From contig NZ_JBHUJX010000008.1 in NCBI RefSeq assembly GCF_042683745.1, forward strand, positions 434,001 to 498,000: DNA of 64,000 nucleotides, given 5' to 3'. The notes beneath the pieces are model-generated. The model saw nothing but the letters and a program-made list of their open reading frames with translations. It was not told where the DNA came from and did no database searches. This DNA comes from Pseudoneobacillus sp042683745 (GTDB taxonomy: Bacteria > Bacillota > Bacilli > Bacillales > Cytobacillaceae). The translations under genes were made by a program, and so were the position numbers. This document shows, in pieces, positions 17,021 to 24,855 of the stretch (positions are counted from its first letter, which is position 1; every line of letters begins with the position of its first letter).

Positions 17021-17998
17021 ATGGCGCAAATGACAATGGTTCAAGCAATCACGGATGCGTTACGTACAGAACTGCGAAATGATCCGAATGTATTAATTTT
17101 CGGGGAAGACGTAGGCGTAAACGGTGGTGTGTTCCGTGTAACTGAAGGCCTTCAAAATGAATTCGGTGAGGACCGTGTATTTGATACACCACTAGCTGAG
17201 TCTGGTATTGGTGGTTTGGCTGTAGGTCTTACTTTACAAGGGTACCGTCCCGTTCCAGAAATTCAGTTTTTTGGATTTGTTTACGAGGTTATGGATTCCA
17301 TTTCCGGTCAATTAGCAAGAATGCGTTATCGTTCAGGTGGACGCTATAATTCACCTGTTACCATTCGTTCACCATTTGGAGGTGGCGTACATACTCCAGA
17401 AATGCATGCTGATAGTTTAGAAGGGTTAATGGCTCAACAGCCTGGATTAAAAGTGGTCATCCCGTCAACACCGTATGATGCGAAAGGATTATTAATTTCT
17501 GCTATACGTGATAATGACCCGGTTATTTTCCTTGAACACATGAAATTATACCGTTCCTTCCGTCAAGAAGTACCTGAAGAAGAATACACAATTCCATTAG
17601 GTAAAGCAGAAGTAAAGCGTGAAGGTTCAGATTTAACGATTGTTACTTATGGGGCAATGGTACATGAATCATTAAAAGCCGCAGAAGAGCTTGAAAAGGA
17701 AGGTCATTCTGTGGAAGTTATCGATTTACGTACAGTTAGTCCTATCGATATCGAAACGATCATTACTTCTGTGGAAAAAACAGGACGCGCCATTGTTGTA
17801 CAAGAAGCTCAAAAACAAGCGGGGATTGCAGCGAATGTAGTTGCAGAAATCAATGACCGCGCAATTTTAAGCCTTGAAGCTCCTGTGTTGCGCGTTGCTG
17901 CACCTGACACAGTCTTTGCATTCCCACAAGCGGAAACAGTATGGTTACCGAATTATAAGGACGTTATTGAAACAGCTAAAAAGGTTTTAACTTTCTAA
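17021..17998 (+). CDS. pdhB: Pyruvate dehydrogenase E1 beta subunit
   Basis: Partner of PdhA in the E1 heterotetramer, 325 residues, the standard length. Transketolase-type pyrimidine-binding domain with FGEDVGVNGGVFRVT and PLAESGIGGLAVG (the Glu that activates the thiazolium/pyrimidine ring). The C-terminal transketolase domain is from ~200 (VEVIDLRTVSPID, AIVVQEAQ). The start codon is 3 bases after the pdhA stop with AAAGGAG in front, so translation is coupled. A 91-base gap with a weak GGGGCT/AGCCC hairpin follows before pdhC and may tune the E1:E2 ratio. Confidence 0.97.
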   Translation: MAQMTMVQAITDALRTELRNDPNVLIFGEDVGVNGGVFRVTEGLQNEFGEDRVFDTPLAESGIGGLAVGLTLQGYRPVPEIQFFGFVYEVMDSISGQLARMRYRSGGRYNSPVTIRSPFGGGVHTPEMHADSLEGLMAQQPGLKVVIPSTPYDAKGLLISAIRDNDPVIFLEHMKLYRSFRQEVPEEEYTIPLGKAEVKREGSDLTIVTYGAMVHESLKAAEELEKEGHSVEVIDLRTVSPIDIETIITSVEKTGRAIVVQEAQKQAGIAANVVAEINDRAILSLEAPVLRVAAPDTVFAFPQAETVWLPNYKDVIETAKKVLTF

Positions 17999-18089
17999 TG
18001 AAAAACTGTATAGGGGCTTTTCTAGCCCTTTTTGAATAGAATTCGGAATTAATTTGTTTTAAGAGTGAAAACTAGGAGGGTGAAAATCT

Positions 18090-19418
18090 GTGTCATTCCA
18101 ATTTAAATTACCCGATATTGGTGAAGGTATCCATGAAGGTGAAATTGTTAAGTGGTTTGTAAAAAAGGGTGATAAAGTTCAAGAAGACGATATCCTTTGT
18201 GAGGTTCAAAATGATAAAGCCGTTGTTGAAATTCCTTCTCCTGTTGCGGGTACAGTTGAAGATGTATTAGTTGCTGAAGGAACAGTTGCGACGGTTGGCC
18301 AAACATTAATTACATTTGATGCACCTGGATACGAAAACATTAAATTTAAAGGTGATCATGAGGACGAAGCTCCGAAGCAAGAGACGAAAGTAGAAGTAAA
18401 ACCTGAAACACAAGCAGCACCAGTAGCTGTAGCTACAACATCAAATGTTGCTACAGAACCTCAAACAGAAGTAGATGCTAATAGACGTGTGATTGCTATG
18501 CCTTCTGTTCGTAAGTATGCTCGTGAGAAGAGTGTAGAAATTTCTAAAGTACAAGGTTCTGGAAAAAATGGCAGAGTCTTAAAGGAAGATATTGATGCAT
18601 TCTTAAGTGGAGTGACGACACAAGTTGTTACTCAAGATCAATCGTCTGTTCAAGAAAATGTCGCAGCGACGACTACAGAAACAAAAATAAATGCAGCTCC
18701 AATTCCACAGGGGCAATACCCTGAAACACGTGAGAAAATGAGCGGAATCCGTAAAGCGATTGCTAAAGCAATGGTTAATTCAAAGCATACAGCTCCACAT
18801 GTTACATTAATGGATGAAGTAGATGTCACAAAGCTTGTCGCACATCGTAAGAAATTTAAAGAAGTGGCCTCTGAAAAGGGTATTAAGCTTACATTCCTCC
18901 CTTATGTAGTAAAGGCATTAACAAGTGCTCTACGGGAGTATCCAGCTCTTAATACTTCTCTTGATGATGCAGCAGGCGAAATTATCCATAAGCATTACTA
19001 CAATATTGGTATCGCAGCAGATACGGAAAAAGGCTTATTAGTACCTGTGGTAAAAGATGCTGACCGAAAATCAGTCTTTACCATTTCGAATGAAATTAAT
19101 GAATTAGCTGTGAAAGCTCGTGATGGTAAATTAGCACCTGATGAAATGAAAGGTGCATCATGTACAATTTCTAACATCGGTTCTGCTGGTGGTCAATGGT
19201 TTACACCAGTTATTAATCATCCGGAAGTGGCAATTTTAGGTATCGGCAGAATTGCTGAGAAACCAGTTGTCAGAGATGGAGAAATTGTTGCTGCTCCAGT
19301 TTTAGCACTTTCATTAAGTTTTGACCATAGAATGATCGATGGTGCTACTGCTCAAAATGCACTTAACCATATGAAACGTTTATTAAACGATCCAGAACTT
19401 TTGTTAATGGAGGCGTAA
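18090..19418 (+). CDS. pdhC: Dihydrolipoamide acetyltransferase E2 of pyruvate dehydrogenase
   Basis: Core-forming E2 subunit that passes the acetyl group to CoA, 442 residues with one lipoyl domain. Lipoyl domain 1-80 with the lipoylated lysine K43 in VQNDKAVVEI. Then a Pro/Ala/Thr-rich linker, a peripheral-subunit-binding domain about 133-168 (MPSVRKYAREKSVEI), a second linker and the catalytic domain from ~210 to the end with SFDHRMIDGATA (catalytic His and Asp). The start is GTG at 18090 with AGGAGGG 9 bases upstream. It is separated by 3 bases from pdhD. Confidence 0.97.
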   Translation: MSFQFKLPDIGEGIHEGEIVKWFVKKGDKVQEDDILCEVQNDKAVVEIPSPVAGTVEDVLVAEGTVATVGQTLITFDAPGYENIKFKGDHEDEAPKQETKVEVKPETQAAPVAVATTSNVATEPQTEVDANRRVIAMPSVRKYAREKSVEISKVQGSGKNGRVLKEDIDAFLSGVTTQVVTQDQSSVQENVAATTTETKINAAPIPQGQYPETREKMSGIRKAIAKAMVNSKHTAPHVTLMDEVDVTKLVAHRKKFKEVASEKGIKLTFLPYVVKALTSALREYPALNTSLDDAAGEIIHKHYYNIGIAADTEKGLLVPVVKDADRKSVFTISNEINELAVKARDGKLAPDEMKGASCTISNIGSAGGQWFTPVINHPEVAILGIGRIAEKPVVRDGEIVAAPVLALSLSFDHRMIDGATAQNALNHMKRLLNDPELLLMEA

Positions 19419-19421
19419 GCG

Positions 19422-20831
19422 ATGGTAGTTGGAGATTTCCCGATAGAAACTGATACTCTTGTCATTGGTGCTGGTCCTGGTGGTTATGTAGCGGCAATCC
19501 GAGCTGCTCAATTAGGACAAAAGGTAACAATAGTTGAAAAAGCAAACCTCGGTGGAGTTTGTTTAAATGTTGGTTGTATTCCATCGAAAGCACTTATTTC
19601 AGCAGGTCATCGTTATGAATCAGCGAAACATTCTGATTCAATGGGAATTATAGCTGAGAATGTGAAAGTGGATTTTACTAAAGTCCAAGAATGGAAAGCT
19701 GGGGTTGTGAAAAAATTAACCAGCGGAGTTGAAGGACTTTTAAAAGGGAATAAGGTTGAGATTGTACGTGGAGAGGCGTATTTTGTTGATGCAAATACTT
19801 TACGTGTAATGGATGAAAATTCAGCCCAAACGTATAATTTTAAACATGCAATTATTGCCACAGGCTCGAGACCAATTGAACTGCCTGCTTTTAAATACTC
19901 GAAACGTGTCTTAGATTCAACGGGTGCTTTAGCACTTGATGCAATTCCTGAAAAAATCGTCGTTATCGGTGGAGGGTACATCGGAACTGAGCTTAGTGGT
20001 GCATACGCTAACTTCGGAACCCAAGTAACCATATTAGAAGGCACAGATGAGATTCTAAATGGTTTTGAAAAACAGATGTCTGCACTTGTAAAACGTAATT
20101 TAAAGAAAAAAGGTGCGGAGATTATTACAAAAGCATTAGCTAAAAGCGTACAGGAAAATGAAAATAGTGTCACTGTTACGTATGAAGTTAATGGAGAAGA
20201 GAAAACAGCCGAGGCTGACTATGTTTTTGTTATGGTAGGTCGGAAGCCAAATACCGATGAACTTGGTTTAGAACAGGTTGGAATCGAAATGGCTGAACGC
20301 GGGATTATTAAAACAGATAAGCAATGCCGTACCAATATAAGTAATATCTTTGCTATTGGTGATGTCATCGAAGGCCCTCCATTAGCTCATAAAGCCTCTT
20401 ATGAGGGGAAAATTGCTGCTGAAGTAATTGCAGGGCATCCGGCTGTAATCGATTATCAGGCGATTCCAGCAGTTGTTTTCTCTGACCCTGAGCTTGCTTC
20501 CGTTGGGTATTCTGAAGCACAAGCGAAGGAAGCAGGTATTGAGGTGACGACTGCGAAATTCCCGTTTGCCGCAAATGGTCGTGCACTTGCTTTAAATGCT
20601 ACAGATGGCTTTGTAAAATTAGTCACCCGTAAAGATGACGGTTTAGTGATAGGAGCTCAAATTGCAGGTCCAAGTGCTTCTGACATGATTGCAGAACTTG
20701 GTCTTGCGATCGAAGCTGGAATGACAGCTGAAGACTTGGCTATGACTATTCATGCACACCCAACATTAGGGGAAATCACCATGGAAGCTGCAGAAGTGGC
20801 CATCGGAAGTCCGATTCATATTGTGAAATAA
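19422..20831 (+). CDS. pdhD: Dihydrolipoamide dehydrogenase E3
   Basis: FAD/NAD flavoenzyme that reoxidises the lipoyl arm, 469 residues. FAD site GAGPGGYVAA (residues 16-25), redox-active cysteines C47 and C52 in GGVCLNVGCIPSK, NAD site GGGYIGTELSGAYANFG, FAD-binding TNISNIFAIGDV, and the dimer-interface catalytic HAHPTLGEITMEA near the C-terminus. It is the last gene of the pdh operon and likely also serves other 2-oxoacid dehydrogenases. The stop codon is embedded in a 23-bp terminator stem. Confidence 0.97.
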   Translation: MVVGDFPIETDTLVIGAGPGGYVAAIRAAQLGQKVTIVEKANLGGVCLNVGCIPSKALISAGHRYESAKHSDSMGIIAENVKVDFTKVQEWKAGVVKKLTSGVEGLLKGNKVEIVRGEAYFVDANTLRVMDENSAQTYNFKHAIIATGSRPIELPAFKYSKRVLDSTGALALDAIPEKIVVIGGGYIGTELSGAYANFGTQVTILEGTDEILNGFEKQMSALVKRNLKKKGAEIITKALAKSVQENENSVTVTYEVNGEEKTAEADYVFVMVGRKPNTDELGLEQVGIEMAERGIIKTDKQCRTNISNIFAIGDVIEGPPLAHKASYEGKIAAEVIAGHPAVIDYQAIPAVVFSDPELASVGYSEAQAKEAGIEVTTAKFPFAANGRALALNATDGFVKLVTRKDDGLVIGAQIAGPSASDMIAELGLAIEAGMTAEDLAMTIHAHPTLGEITMEAAEVAIGSPIHIVK

Positions 20832-20875
20832 TAAGAAAAAGTCCTTTTCGATGAAAAGGACTTTTTCTTATTATT
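20827..20875. terminator. Bidirectional 23-bp perfect terminator after pdhD
   Basis: Perfect 23-bp inverted repeat (20827-20849 with 20853-20875) with only a 3-base loop and core AAGTCCTTTTC / GAAAAGGACTT. It contains the pdhD stop codon and the stop of the convergent lipoprotein gene, and T-rich tracts occur on both strands. Confidence 0.88.
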
Positions 20876-21242
20876 TTAATGCTTGAGATACAGTTTGAAT
20901 AATTTGGTCTTTTGAAATGTTTCCGGTTATATTGGCAACAATTTGATCATTATAAATTACAATGATTGCTGGTGATTTTTTAATTTCAAAAGAATCATAG
21001 TATTTTTTTCCATCTGCACTTGTAAACACCATCATATTTTCTACTTCATGTGGAAAGTTCCTTCTTAGCTCAATGATAGCATCATAATAAGCGGCTTCTT
21101 GTTGGACATTCGTTTCATCAGAAAAGAAAATAAGTTGTTTCACATTGTCCTTTATAGACAAGGAGTCAATGGAATAATGATTGCTACAAGAGGCAGTGAA
21201 AAAGAGTAAGGAACAAATATAAACTGCAGCCAAACCTTTCAT
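20871..21242 (-). CDS. Small thioredoxin-like lipoprotein (Slp position)
   Basis: Secreted lipoprotein of 123 residues. Signal MKGLAAVYICSLLFFTASC with lipobox T-A-S-C. The mature part looks like a reduced thioredoxin fold: strand KQLIFFSD, helix AAYYDAIIELRR, strands MMVFTSADGKK and SPAIIVIYNDQIVANITG, and a terminal helix. A proline before a strand (KKSPAIIVIY) mimics the cis-Pro of thioredoxins, but there is no CxxC, so no redox role is expected. B. subtilis has a similarly sized lipoprotein gene (slp) right after pdhD, and this may be its counterpart. Similarity cannot be judged by eye. Confidence 0.65.
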   Translation of the reverse strand: MKGLAAVYICSLLFFTASCSNHYSIDSLSIKDNVKQLIFFSDETNVQQEAAYYDAIIELRRNFPHEVENMMVFTSADGKKYYDSFEIKKSPAIIVIYNDQIVANITGNISKDQIIQTVSQALK

Positions 21243-21423
21243 TTCTTTTGCCTCGATTCATAAAAATATAATAAAGTGTCGAAAAATTCATCCATTTTTC
21301 CTATATTCTAGCACAGAAGATGGACGAAAGATGGCTTGTCATTTATTTGTTACACAAATGAAAAATAACTGCTTGGGTACTCTCATATATTAGTTGAAAG
21401 ACATGTAGAGGCAGGGGTATTGT

Positions 21424-21663
21424 ATGAAAATATATGTAGTCATATTATTACAATTAATCATTTGGAGCGGCTATACCCTTTTAGAATGGCTTTCCAAACA
21501 TGATCAAAAAATATATAACGTGCTCATGTTTTTTATTTTTTTCTATTTAGCTATTCAAATTGGCAATTTTATTATGAAGTCAGCAAAAAAAACAATTTTT
21601 ATTACAACATTGAGTTTAACGCTATATGCTTCTGTCCATTTCACCTTAAGCTTAATGAAATAA
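21424..21663 (+). CDS. Small membrane protein, unknown function
   Basis: A 79-residue protein that is mostly hydrophobic. Three probable membrane helices: about residues 2-20, 30-50 and 58-77, with short basic/acidic connectors (SKHDQK, KSAKK). The ATG is preceded by GGCAGGGG. It stands alone between two minus-strand genes, and a hairpin follows the stop. I do not recognise a family. Its codon use is like the neighbours. Confidence 0.6.
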   Translation: MKIYVVILLQLIIWSGYTLLEWLSKHDQKIYNVLMFFIFFYLAIQIGNFIMKSAKKTIFITTLSLTLYASVHFTLSLMK

Positions 21664-21679
21664 GGATGTCCTTTATCAA

Positions 21680-21710
21680 AAAAAAGAACAGCTATCAGCT
21701 GTTCCTTAAA
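21680..21710 (-). terminator. Terminator for the minus-strand gene at 21711
   Basis: Stem GAACAGCT / AGCTGTTC (21686-21693 with 21697-21704), followed on the minus strand by eight T. The plus-strand gene at 21424 ends in the same gap and may share it. Confidence 0.85.
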
Positions 21711-22148
21711 TTATTTTCTCGGATTAAAATACATGATTCTTCCGTTAAATAAATGAAGCTCTCCTTGTAGTTTTTTTGCTAAAAACTTACAAAATTCATT
21801 TGCTTTTCCTTTATCTCCATAAGTTGAAATTTCAGGTAAGGTGACTTGTATGTATGTTTGTGTACGAGTAGAGCCATCTTCATTTTGAATATTCTCTTCA
21901 TCAACACCTAGTAAAATTGCCTTATAACGTTCATGGTGAGAATATAAGTAAAACCATGTTCCTTTTCCAGATGGTTCTTCCTTTATCTCGTAAGGGAATG
22001 CAGCTTCCGTATACATCCAACTTAATTGGTCCCCTGTTTTTGAAGTGATGTCTTTATAATATGTGAAAAGATCCTTCAATTCATCTGTGCTGATCGTATC
22101 CTTCGCTGATGAAGGCACTAATTTTATATATGCATTGCTTGCCAACAT
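21711..22148 (-). CDS. Conserved hypothetical protein, possibly DUF1885
   Basis: Soluble 145-residue protein without signal or membrane segment. The N-terminus MLASNAYIKLVPSSAKDTIS, the aromatic middle (KGTWFYLYSHHERYKAILLGV) and a C-terminus rich in short strands resemble what I remember of the small Bacillus family DUF1885, known only by structure. The assignment is tentative. It is a single gene with its own terminator and a ribosome site (GGGGGAGA) before the ATG. Confidence 0.65.
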   Translation of the reverse strand: MLASNAYIKLVPSSAKDTISTDELKDLFTYYKDITSKTGDQLSWMYTEAAFPYEIKEEPSGKGTWFYLYSHHERYKAILLGVDEENIQNEDGSTRTQTYIQVTLPEISTYGDKGKANEFCKFLAKKLQGELHLFNGRIMYFNPRK

Positions 22149-22300
22149 GATCTCCCCCTAGATTACCTTGTTCTATTTCATTCTAGCATTGAATAAAATG
22201 CAATGACAACTCTTCTAATAAAGATTTTTATTAATTGACTTGTAACGATCAAAAAATGGATTGAAATTAAATTTCAAATATTAGGATAAGGAGGTATTCT

Positions 22301-22600
22301 ATGGATTTATTTGATAAACTTTATGATGAGCATGAGAAAGTAAAGGTTCGATTTATTGGTTTTGCTACTGAAAATGCTAGGTATGATTTTGGAGTCATTT
22401 ATACGAATCTTTTTTTTGGTAAACCCCTTGTCGTTTGTATGCAAACTGGCCGCTCCACTCTCCTCGATTCAAGAGATATTGAAGACATTGATCATTTACA
22501 GCAAGTATTCCGTATTCCCAACAAAGAACAAACCGCAGATTTAGTTGAATTCTTTAGAGATTCTCTCCCAGGCATTCCATTTGTAACTGAATATGAATAA
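22301..22600 (+). CDS. DUF3055 / SAV0927-like protein
   Basis: Soluble 99-residue protein. The sequence starting MDLFDKLYDEHEKVKVRFIGF and the block TNLFFGKPLVVCMQTGRSTLL match my memory of the Firmicute-specific DUF3055 family, whose function is unknown. GGAGG lies 8 bases before the ATG. It is flanked upstream by the minus-strand gene at 21711 and downstream by the SR1 RNA gene, and it has its own terminator. Confidence 0.72.
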   Translation: MDLFDKLYDEHEKVKVRFIGFATENARYDFGVIYTNLFFGKPLVVCMQTGRSTLLDSRDIEDIDHLQQVFRIPNKEQTADLVEFFRDSLPGIPFVTEYE

Positions 22601-22602
22601 AG

Positions 22603-22640
22603 GAAGAACAGGTCCTTAACATTCGGGCCTGTTCTTCATA
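22603..22640 (+). terminator. Terminator after the DUF3055 gene
   Basis: Stem GAAGAACAGG / CCTGTTCTTC (22603-22612 with 22628-22637) around a 15-base loop that can extend the stem by C-G pairs. The T run is weak. Confidence 0.7.
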
Positions 22641-22690
22641 TTTGATGCAATAATATTATTAAAAAGCGAAATAGGTTATACAATTTAGGC

Positions 22691-22719
22691 TTGAAATTTC
22701 AAATATGTTATATTATTAT
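22691..22719 (+). promoter_or_regulatory. Sigma-A promoter of SR1
   Basis: TTGAAA (22691-22696), a 17-base spacer and TATTAT (22714-22719). The predicted transcription start is near 22726, just before a cre-like palindrome. Confidence 0.65.
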
Positions 22720-22733
22720 TTAATTAAAGAGTA

Positions 22734-22747
22734 TTAAAGCGCTTTCA
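22734..22747 (+). promoter_or_regulatory. Catabolite-responsive element (cre) in SR1
   Basis: TTAAAGCGCTTTCA fits the CcpA operator consensus TGWAARCGYTWNCW except at the second base, and has the palindromic core AAAGCGCTTT. It lies ~8-21 bases downstream of the predicted start point, so it would block transcription. That agrees with repression of B. subtilis sr1 by CcpA and CcpN under glycolytic conditions. Confidence 0.7.
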
Positions 22748-22788
22748 AAGAATCAGCCATTTTTAATTAAAAAGGAGACTTGAGAAGA

Positions 22789-22908
22789 ATGGGTACAATT
22801 GTATGCCAAGCTTGTAACTCGACTATTGAACATTTCGAAAACGAAAAAGTATCAATCCTTTATTCAAAGTGTGATGATGGCTGTACAGGCCACCATGACG
22901 AAGAATAA
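22789..22908 (+). CDS. sr1P: GapA-binding peptide SR1P
   Basis: Peptide of 39 residues beginning MGTIVCQACNSTIEHFENEK, the conserved SR1P start. In B. subtilis SR1P binds glyceraldehyde-3-phosphate dehydrogenase GapA and promotes its interaction with RNase J1. Cysteines occur as CQAC near the N-terminus and as C28 and C32 further on, suggesting a zinc or disulfide site. AAGGAG lies 11 bases before the ATG. RNase J1 itself (rnjA) is encoded 10 kb away in this window. Confidence 0.9.
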   Translation: MGTIVCQACNSTIEHFENEKVSILYSKCDDGCTGHHDEE

Positions 22909-23009
22909 TCATAAAATATAAAAACAGCATTCCTTGGAATGCTGTTTATTTTTTTTAGGAAACTATAAAATACTAGGATGAATATAGCATTTTTAATTGT
23001 ATGGTTCAC

Positions 23010-23180
23010 GTCCAGCTCCAGCTCCTAGCCCCAGCGTACAGGAAGTACTAGTGTCAACAATGCGACAGGACGCCCAAGTTTTTGTCGACCTCGAGGTCAA
23101 ATATTCGCCACCCAGAAAGTCAAAGAACGACTTTCTGAGTGGGGGAGCATGCTGATCAAGGAGCCCCGCGCTTTTGTTCT
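23010..23180 (+). repeat. Dispersed intergenic repeat, copy 4 (full form)
   Basis: It has the 5' block (CCTAGCCCCAGCGTACAGGAAGTAC), GTCGACCTCGAGGTC, the central hairpin with AAAGTC / GACTTT around CAAAGAACG, and the 3' end CGCGCTTTTGTTCTT. Its 3' end touches the speA stop codon, and speA runs the other way. Confidence 0.9.
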
Positions 23181-24650
23181 TTATTGAATTGCTCTATGCT
23201 CTTTAATGACTCGCAATGTTTTTATGGTCTCATCTTCTGGACCTTGAACAGGAAGACCTACTTCGATATTTTTTTGTATATAGCTTAAATTATCTTTAGT
23301 AATGATTTCACCTGGAATAAAAATTGGAATCCCAGGAGGGTACACCATGACAAATTCAGCAATAATTCTTCCGACCGCCTCTGCAATCGGTACAACCTCT
23401 GTTTTTGCATAGAAAGCATCACGTGGTGTTAAAGCTAATTTGGGAATATCAGGTAATAATACTTGGGCAGCAATTTTTCCTGAAAGATGATGGAATTCTT
23501 TAGATAGAGCTTTTAATGCCTCTATCAAGATATTTGCTTCATTTAAAGAATCTCCGGGAGTGACAATACACAAAATATTATATAAATCAGACATTTCAAC
23601 TTCGATATTGTAATGTTCTCTTAACCATACTTCGACCTCATAACCAGTTATTCCAAGATCTTTGATGGATATGATAAGTTTAGTTGGATCGTAGTCAAAT
23701 GTAGCCTTTGTACCTAAAATTTCTTTGCCTACACATTTTAGATGCTCAATGTCATTTATTTCCTTACGCATATACTGAGCTAATTTAATTGTTTTATCAA
23801 TTAAATCTTTACCTTCTGTGGCAAGCCTTTTTCTAGCTACATCCAATGAGGCAAGTAATAAATACGAAGTTGATGTTGTTGTTAGCATACTTAAAATCGT
23901 TTGAACACGTTTAGCTGAAACAAGTCCTTCTCGAATATTAAGAATTGAACTTTGTGTCATTGATCCGCCTAATTTATGAACGCTTGTTGCAGCCATGTCA
24001 GCACCAGCTTGCATCGCGGAAAGTGGTAGTTCATCATGGAAGTGAATATGAACACCATGTGCTTCATCTACTAGAACGGGCACGTGATAGGAATGGGCAA
24101 TTTCAACAATTTTCTTAAGGTCAGCAGATATTCCAAAATAGGTTGGATTGATAACCAATACACCTTTTGCATCTGGATGTTGTTCTAATGCCCTAGAAAC
24201 AGAATCAGTTGTTATTCCATGTGATATTCCAAGTTCATGGTCCACTTCGGGATGAATAAAGATAGGAGTGGCTCCAGAAAAAACAATTGCTGACATTACG
24301 GATTTGTGAACATTTCTTGGAACGATAATTTTTTCGCCAGGTCCGCAAACCGCCATAACCATGGTCATAATCGCTCCACTCGTACCTTGAACTGAGAAAA
24401 AAGTATGGTCTGCACCAAAAGCTTCAGCTGCCAAATCTTGAGCTTTTTTAATCATTCCTTTTGGTTGGTGAAGATCATCCAAAGGTCCAATATTTATTAA
24501 ATCAATCGAAAGGGCGTTTTCGCCAATAAACTCGCGAAAACTAGGGTCAATTCCAGCACCTTTCTTATGTCCTGGTATATGAAATTGAATGGGATTCTTT
24601 TTTGCATGTTCTACTAAACCACTAAATAGCGGGGTTTCATTTTGTGACAA
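23181..24650 (-). CDS. speA: Arginine decarboxylase (PLP-dependent, Orn/Lys/Arg family)
   Basis: Converts arginine to agmatine, the first step of polyamine synthesis in Bacillus. It has 489 residues, against 490 in B. subtilis. PLP-binding lysine K226 in SVHKLGGS, conserved VDEAHGVHIHFHDELP (cofactor Asp and His), IPGHKKGAG at the N-terminus and YPPGIPIFIPGE in the C-terminal domain. The start is a TTG with AGAGGTG upstream on the minus strand. In sequence it is much closer to SpeA than to the lysine decarboxylase-like YaaO, as I recall. Repeat copy 4 follows the stop codon directly. Confidence 0.93.
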   Translation of the reverse strand: MSQNETPLFSGLVEHAKKNPIQFHIPGHKKGAGIDPSFREFIGENALSIDLINIGPLDDLHQPKGMIKKAQDLAAEAFGADHTFFSVQGTSGAIMTMVMAVCGPGEKIIVPRNVHKSVMSAIVFSGATPIFIHPEVDHELGISHGITTDSVSRALEQHPDAKGVLVINPTYFGISADLKKIVEIAHSYHVPVLVDEAHGVHIHFHDELPLSAMQAGADMAATSVHKLGGSMTQSSILNIREGLVSAKRVQTILSMLTTTSTSYLLLASLDVARKRLATEGKDLIDKTIKLAQYMRKEINDIEHLKCVGKEILGTKATFDYDPTKLIISIKDLGITGYEVEVWLREHYNIEVEMSDLYNILCIVTPGDSLNEANILIEALKALSKEFHHLSGKIAAQVLLPDIPKLALTPRDAFYAKTEVVPIAEAVGRIIAEFVMVYPPGIPIFIPGEIITKDNLSYIQKNIEVGLPVQGPEDETIKTLRVIKEHRAIQ

Positions 24651-24855
24651 TTTTATCTCACACCTCTTTACAATTACTTATTCATTATCTTGAATAAAAA
24701 GTCATAAAACAAAGGAATTATAGCACTTATCGTATGGCTTGCATAGTAAAATTCATAAAGTTAATAGTTAATTATTAACTAGTTTTCGACTAAGAAAGGA
24801 AAATAACTCATAAAAATCGAACTAAACAAAAGAAATGATTGAAAGGGGAATAAAT

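Larger units (their letters stand above)
22726..22955 (+). ncRNA. sr1: SR1 dual-function RNA
   Basis: Homologue of the B. subtilis SR1 RNA, which acts by base pairing (ahrC mRNA) and also encodes the peptide SR1P. Support: a promoter and cre box, an encoded SR1P-like peptide at 22789-22908, a strong terminator (AAACAGCATTCC / GGAATGCTGTTT, 22922-22947, plus T tract), about 230 bases in length, and location between the pdh region and speA exactly as in B. subtilis. The pairing region cannot be confirmed without the target sequence. Confidence 0.85.

Noticed and set aside
19613..20173. Long open frame on the minus strand inside pdhD (186 codons)
   Set aside because: It is antisense to a well-conserved enzyme gene, is low-complexity Ser/Phe-rich, and has no ribosome site; it is a by-product of codon use in pdhD.
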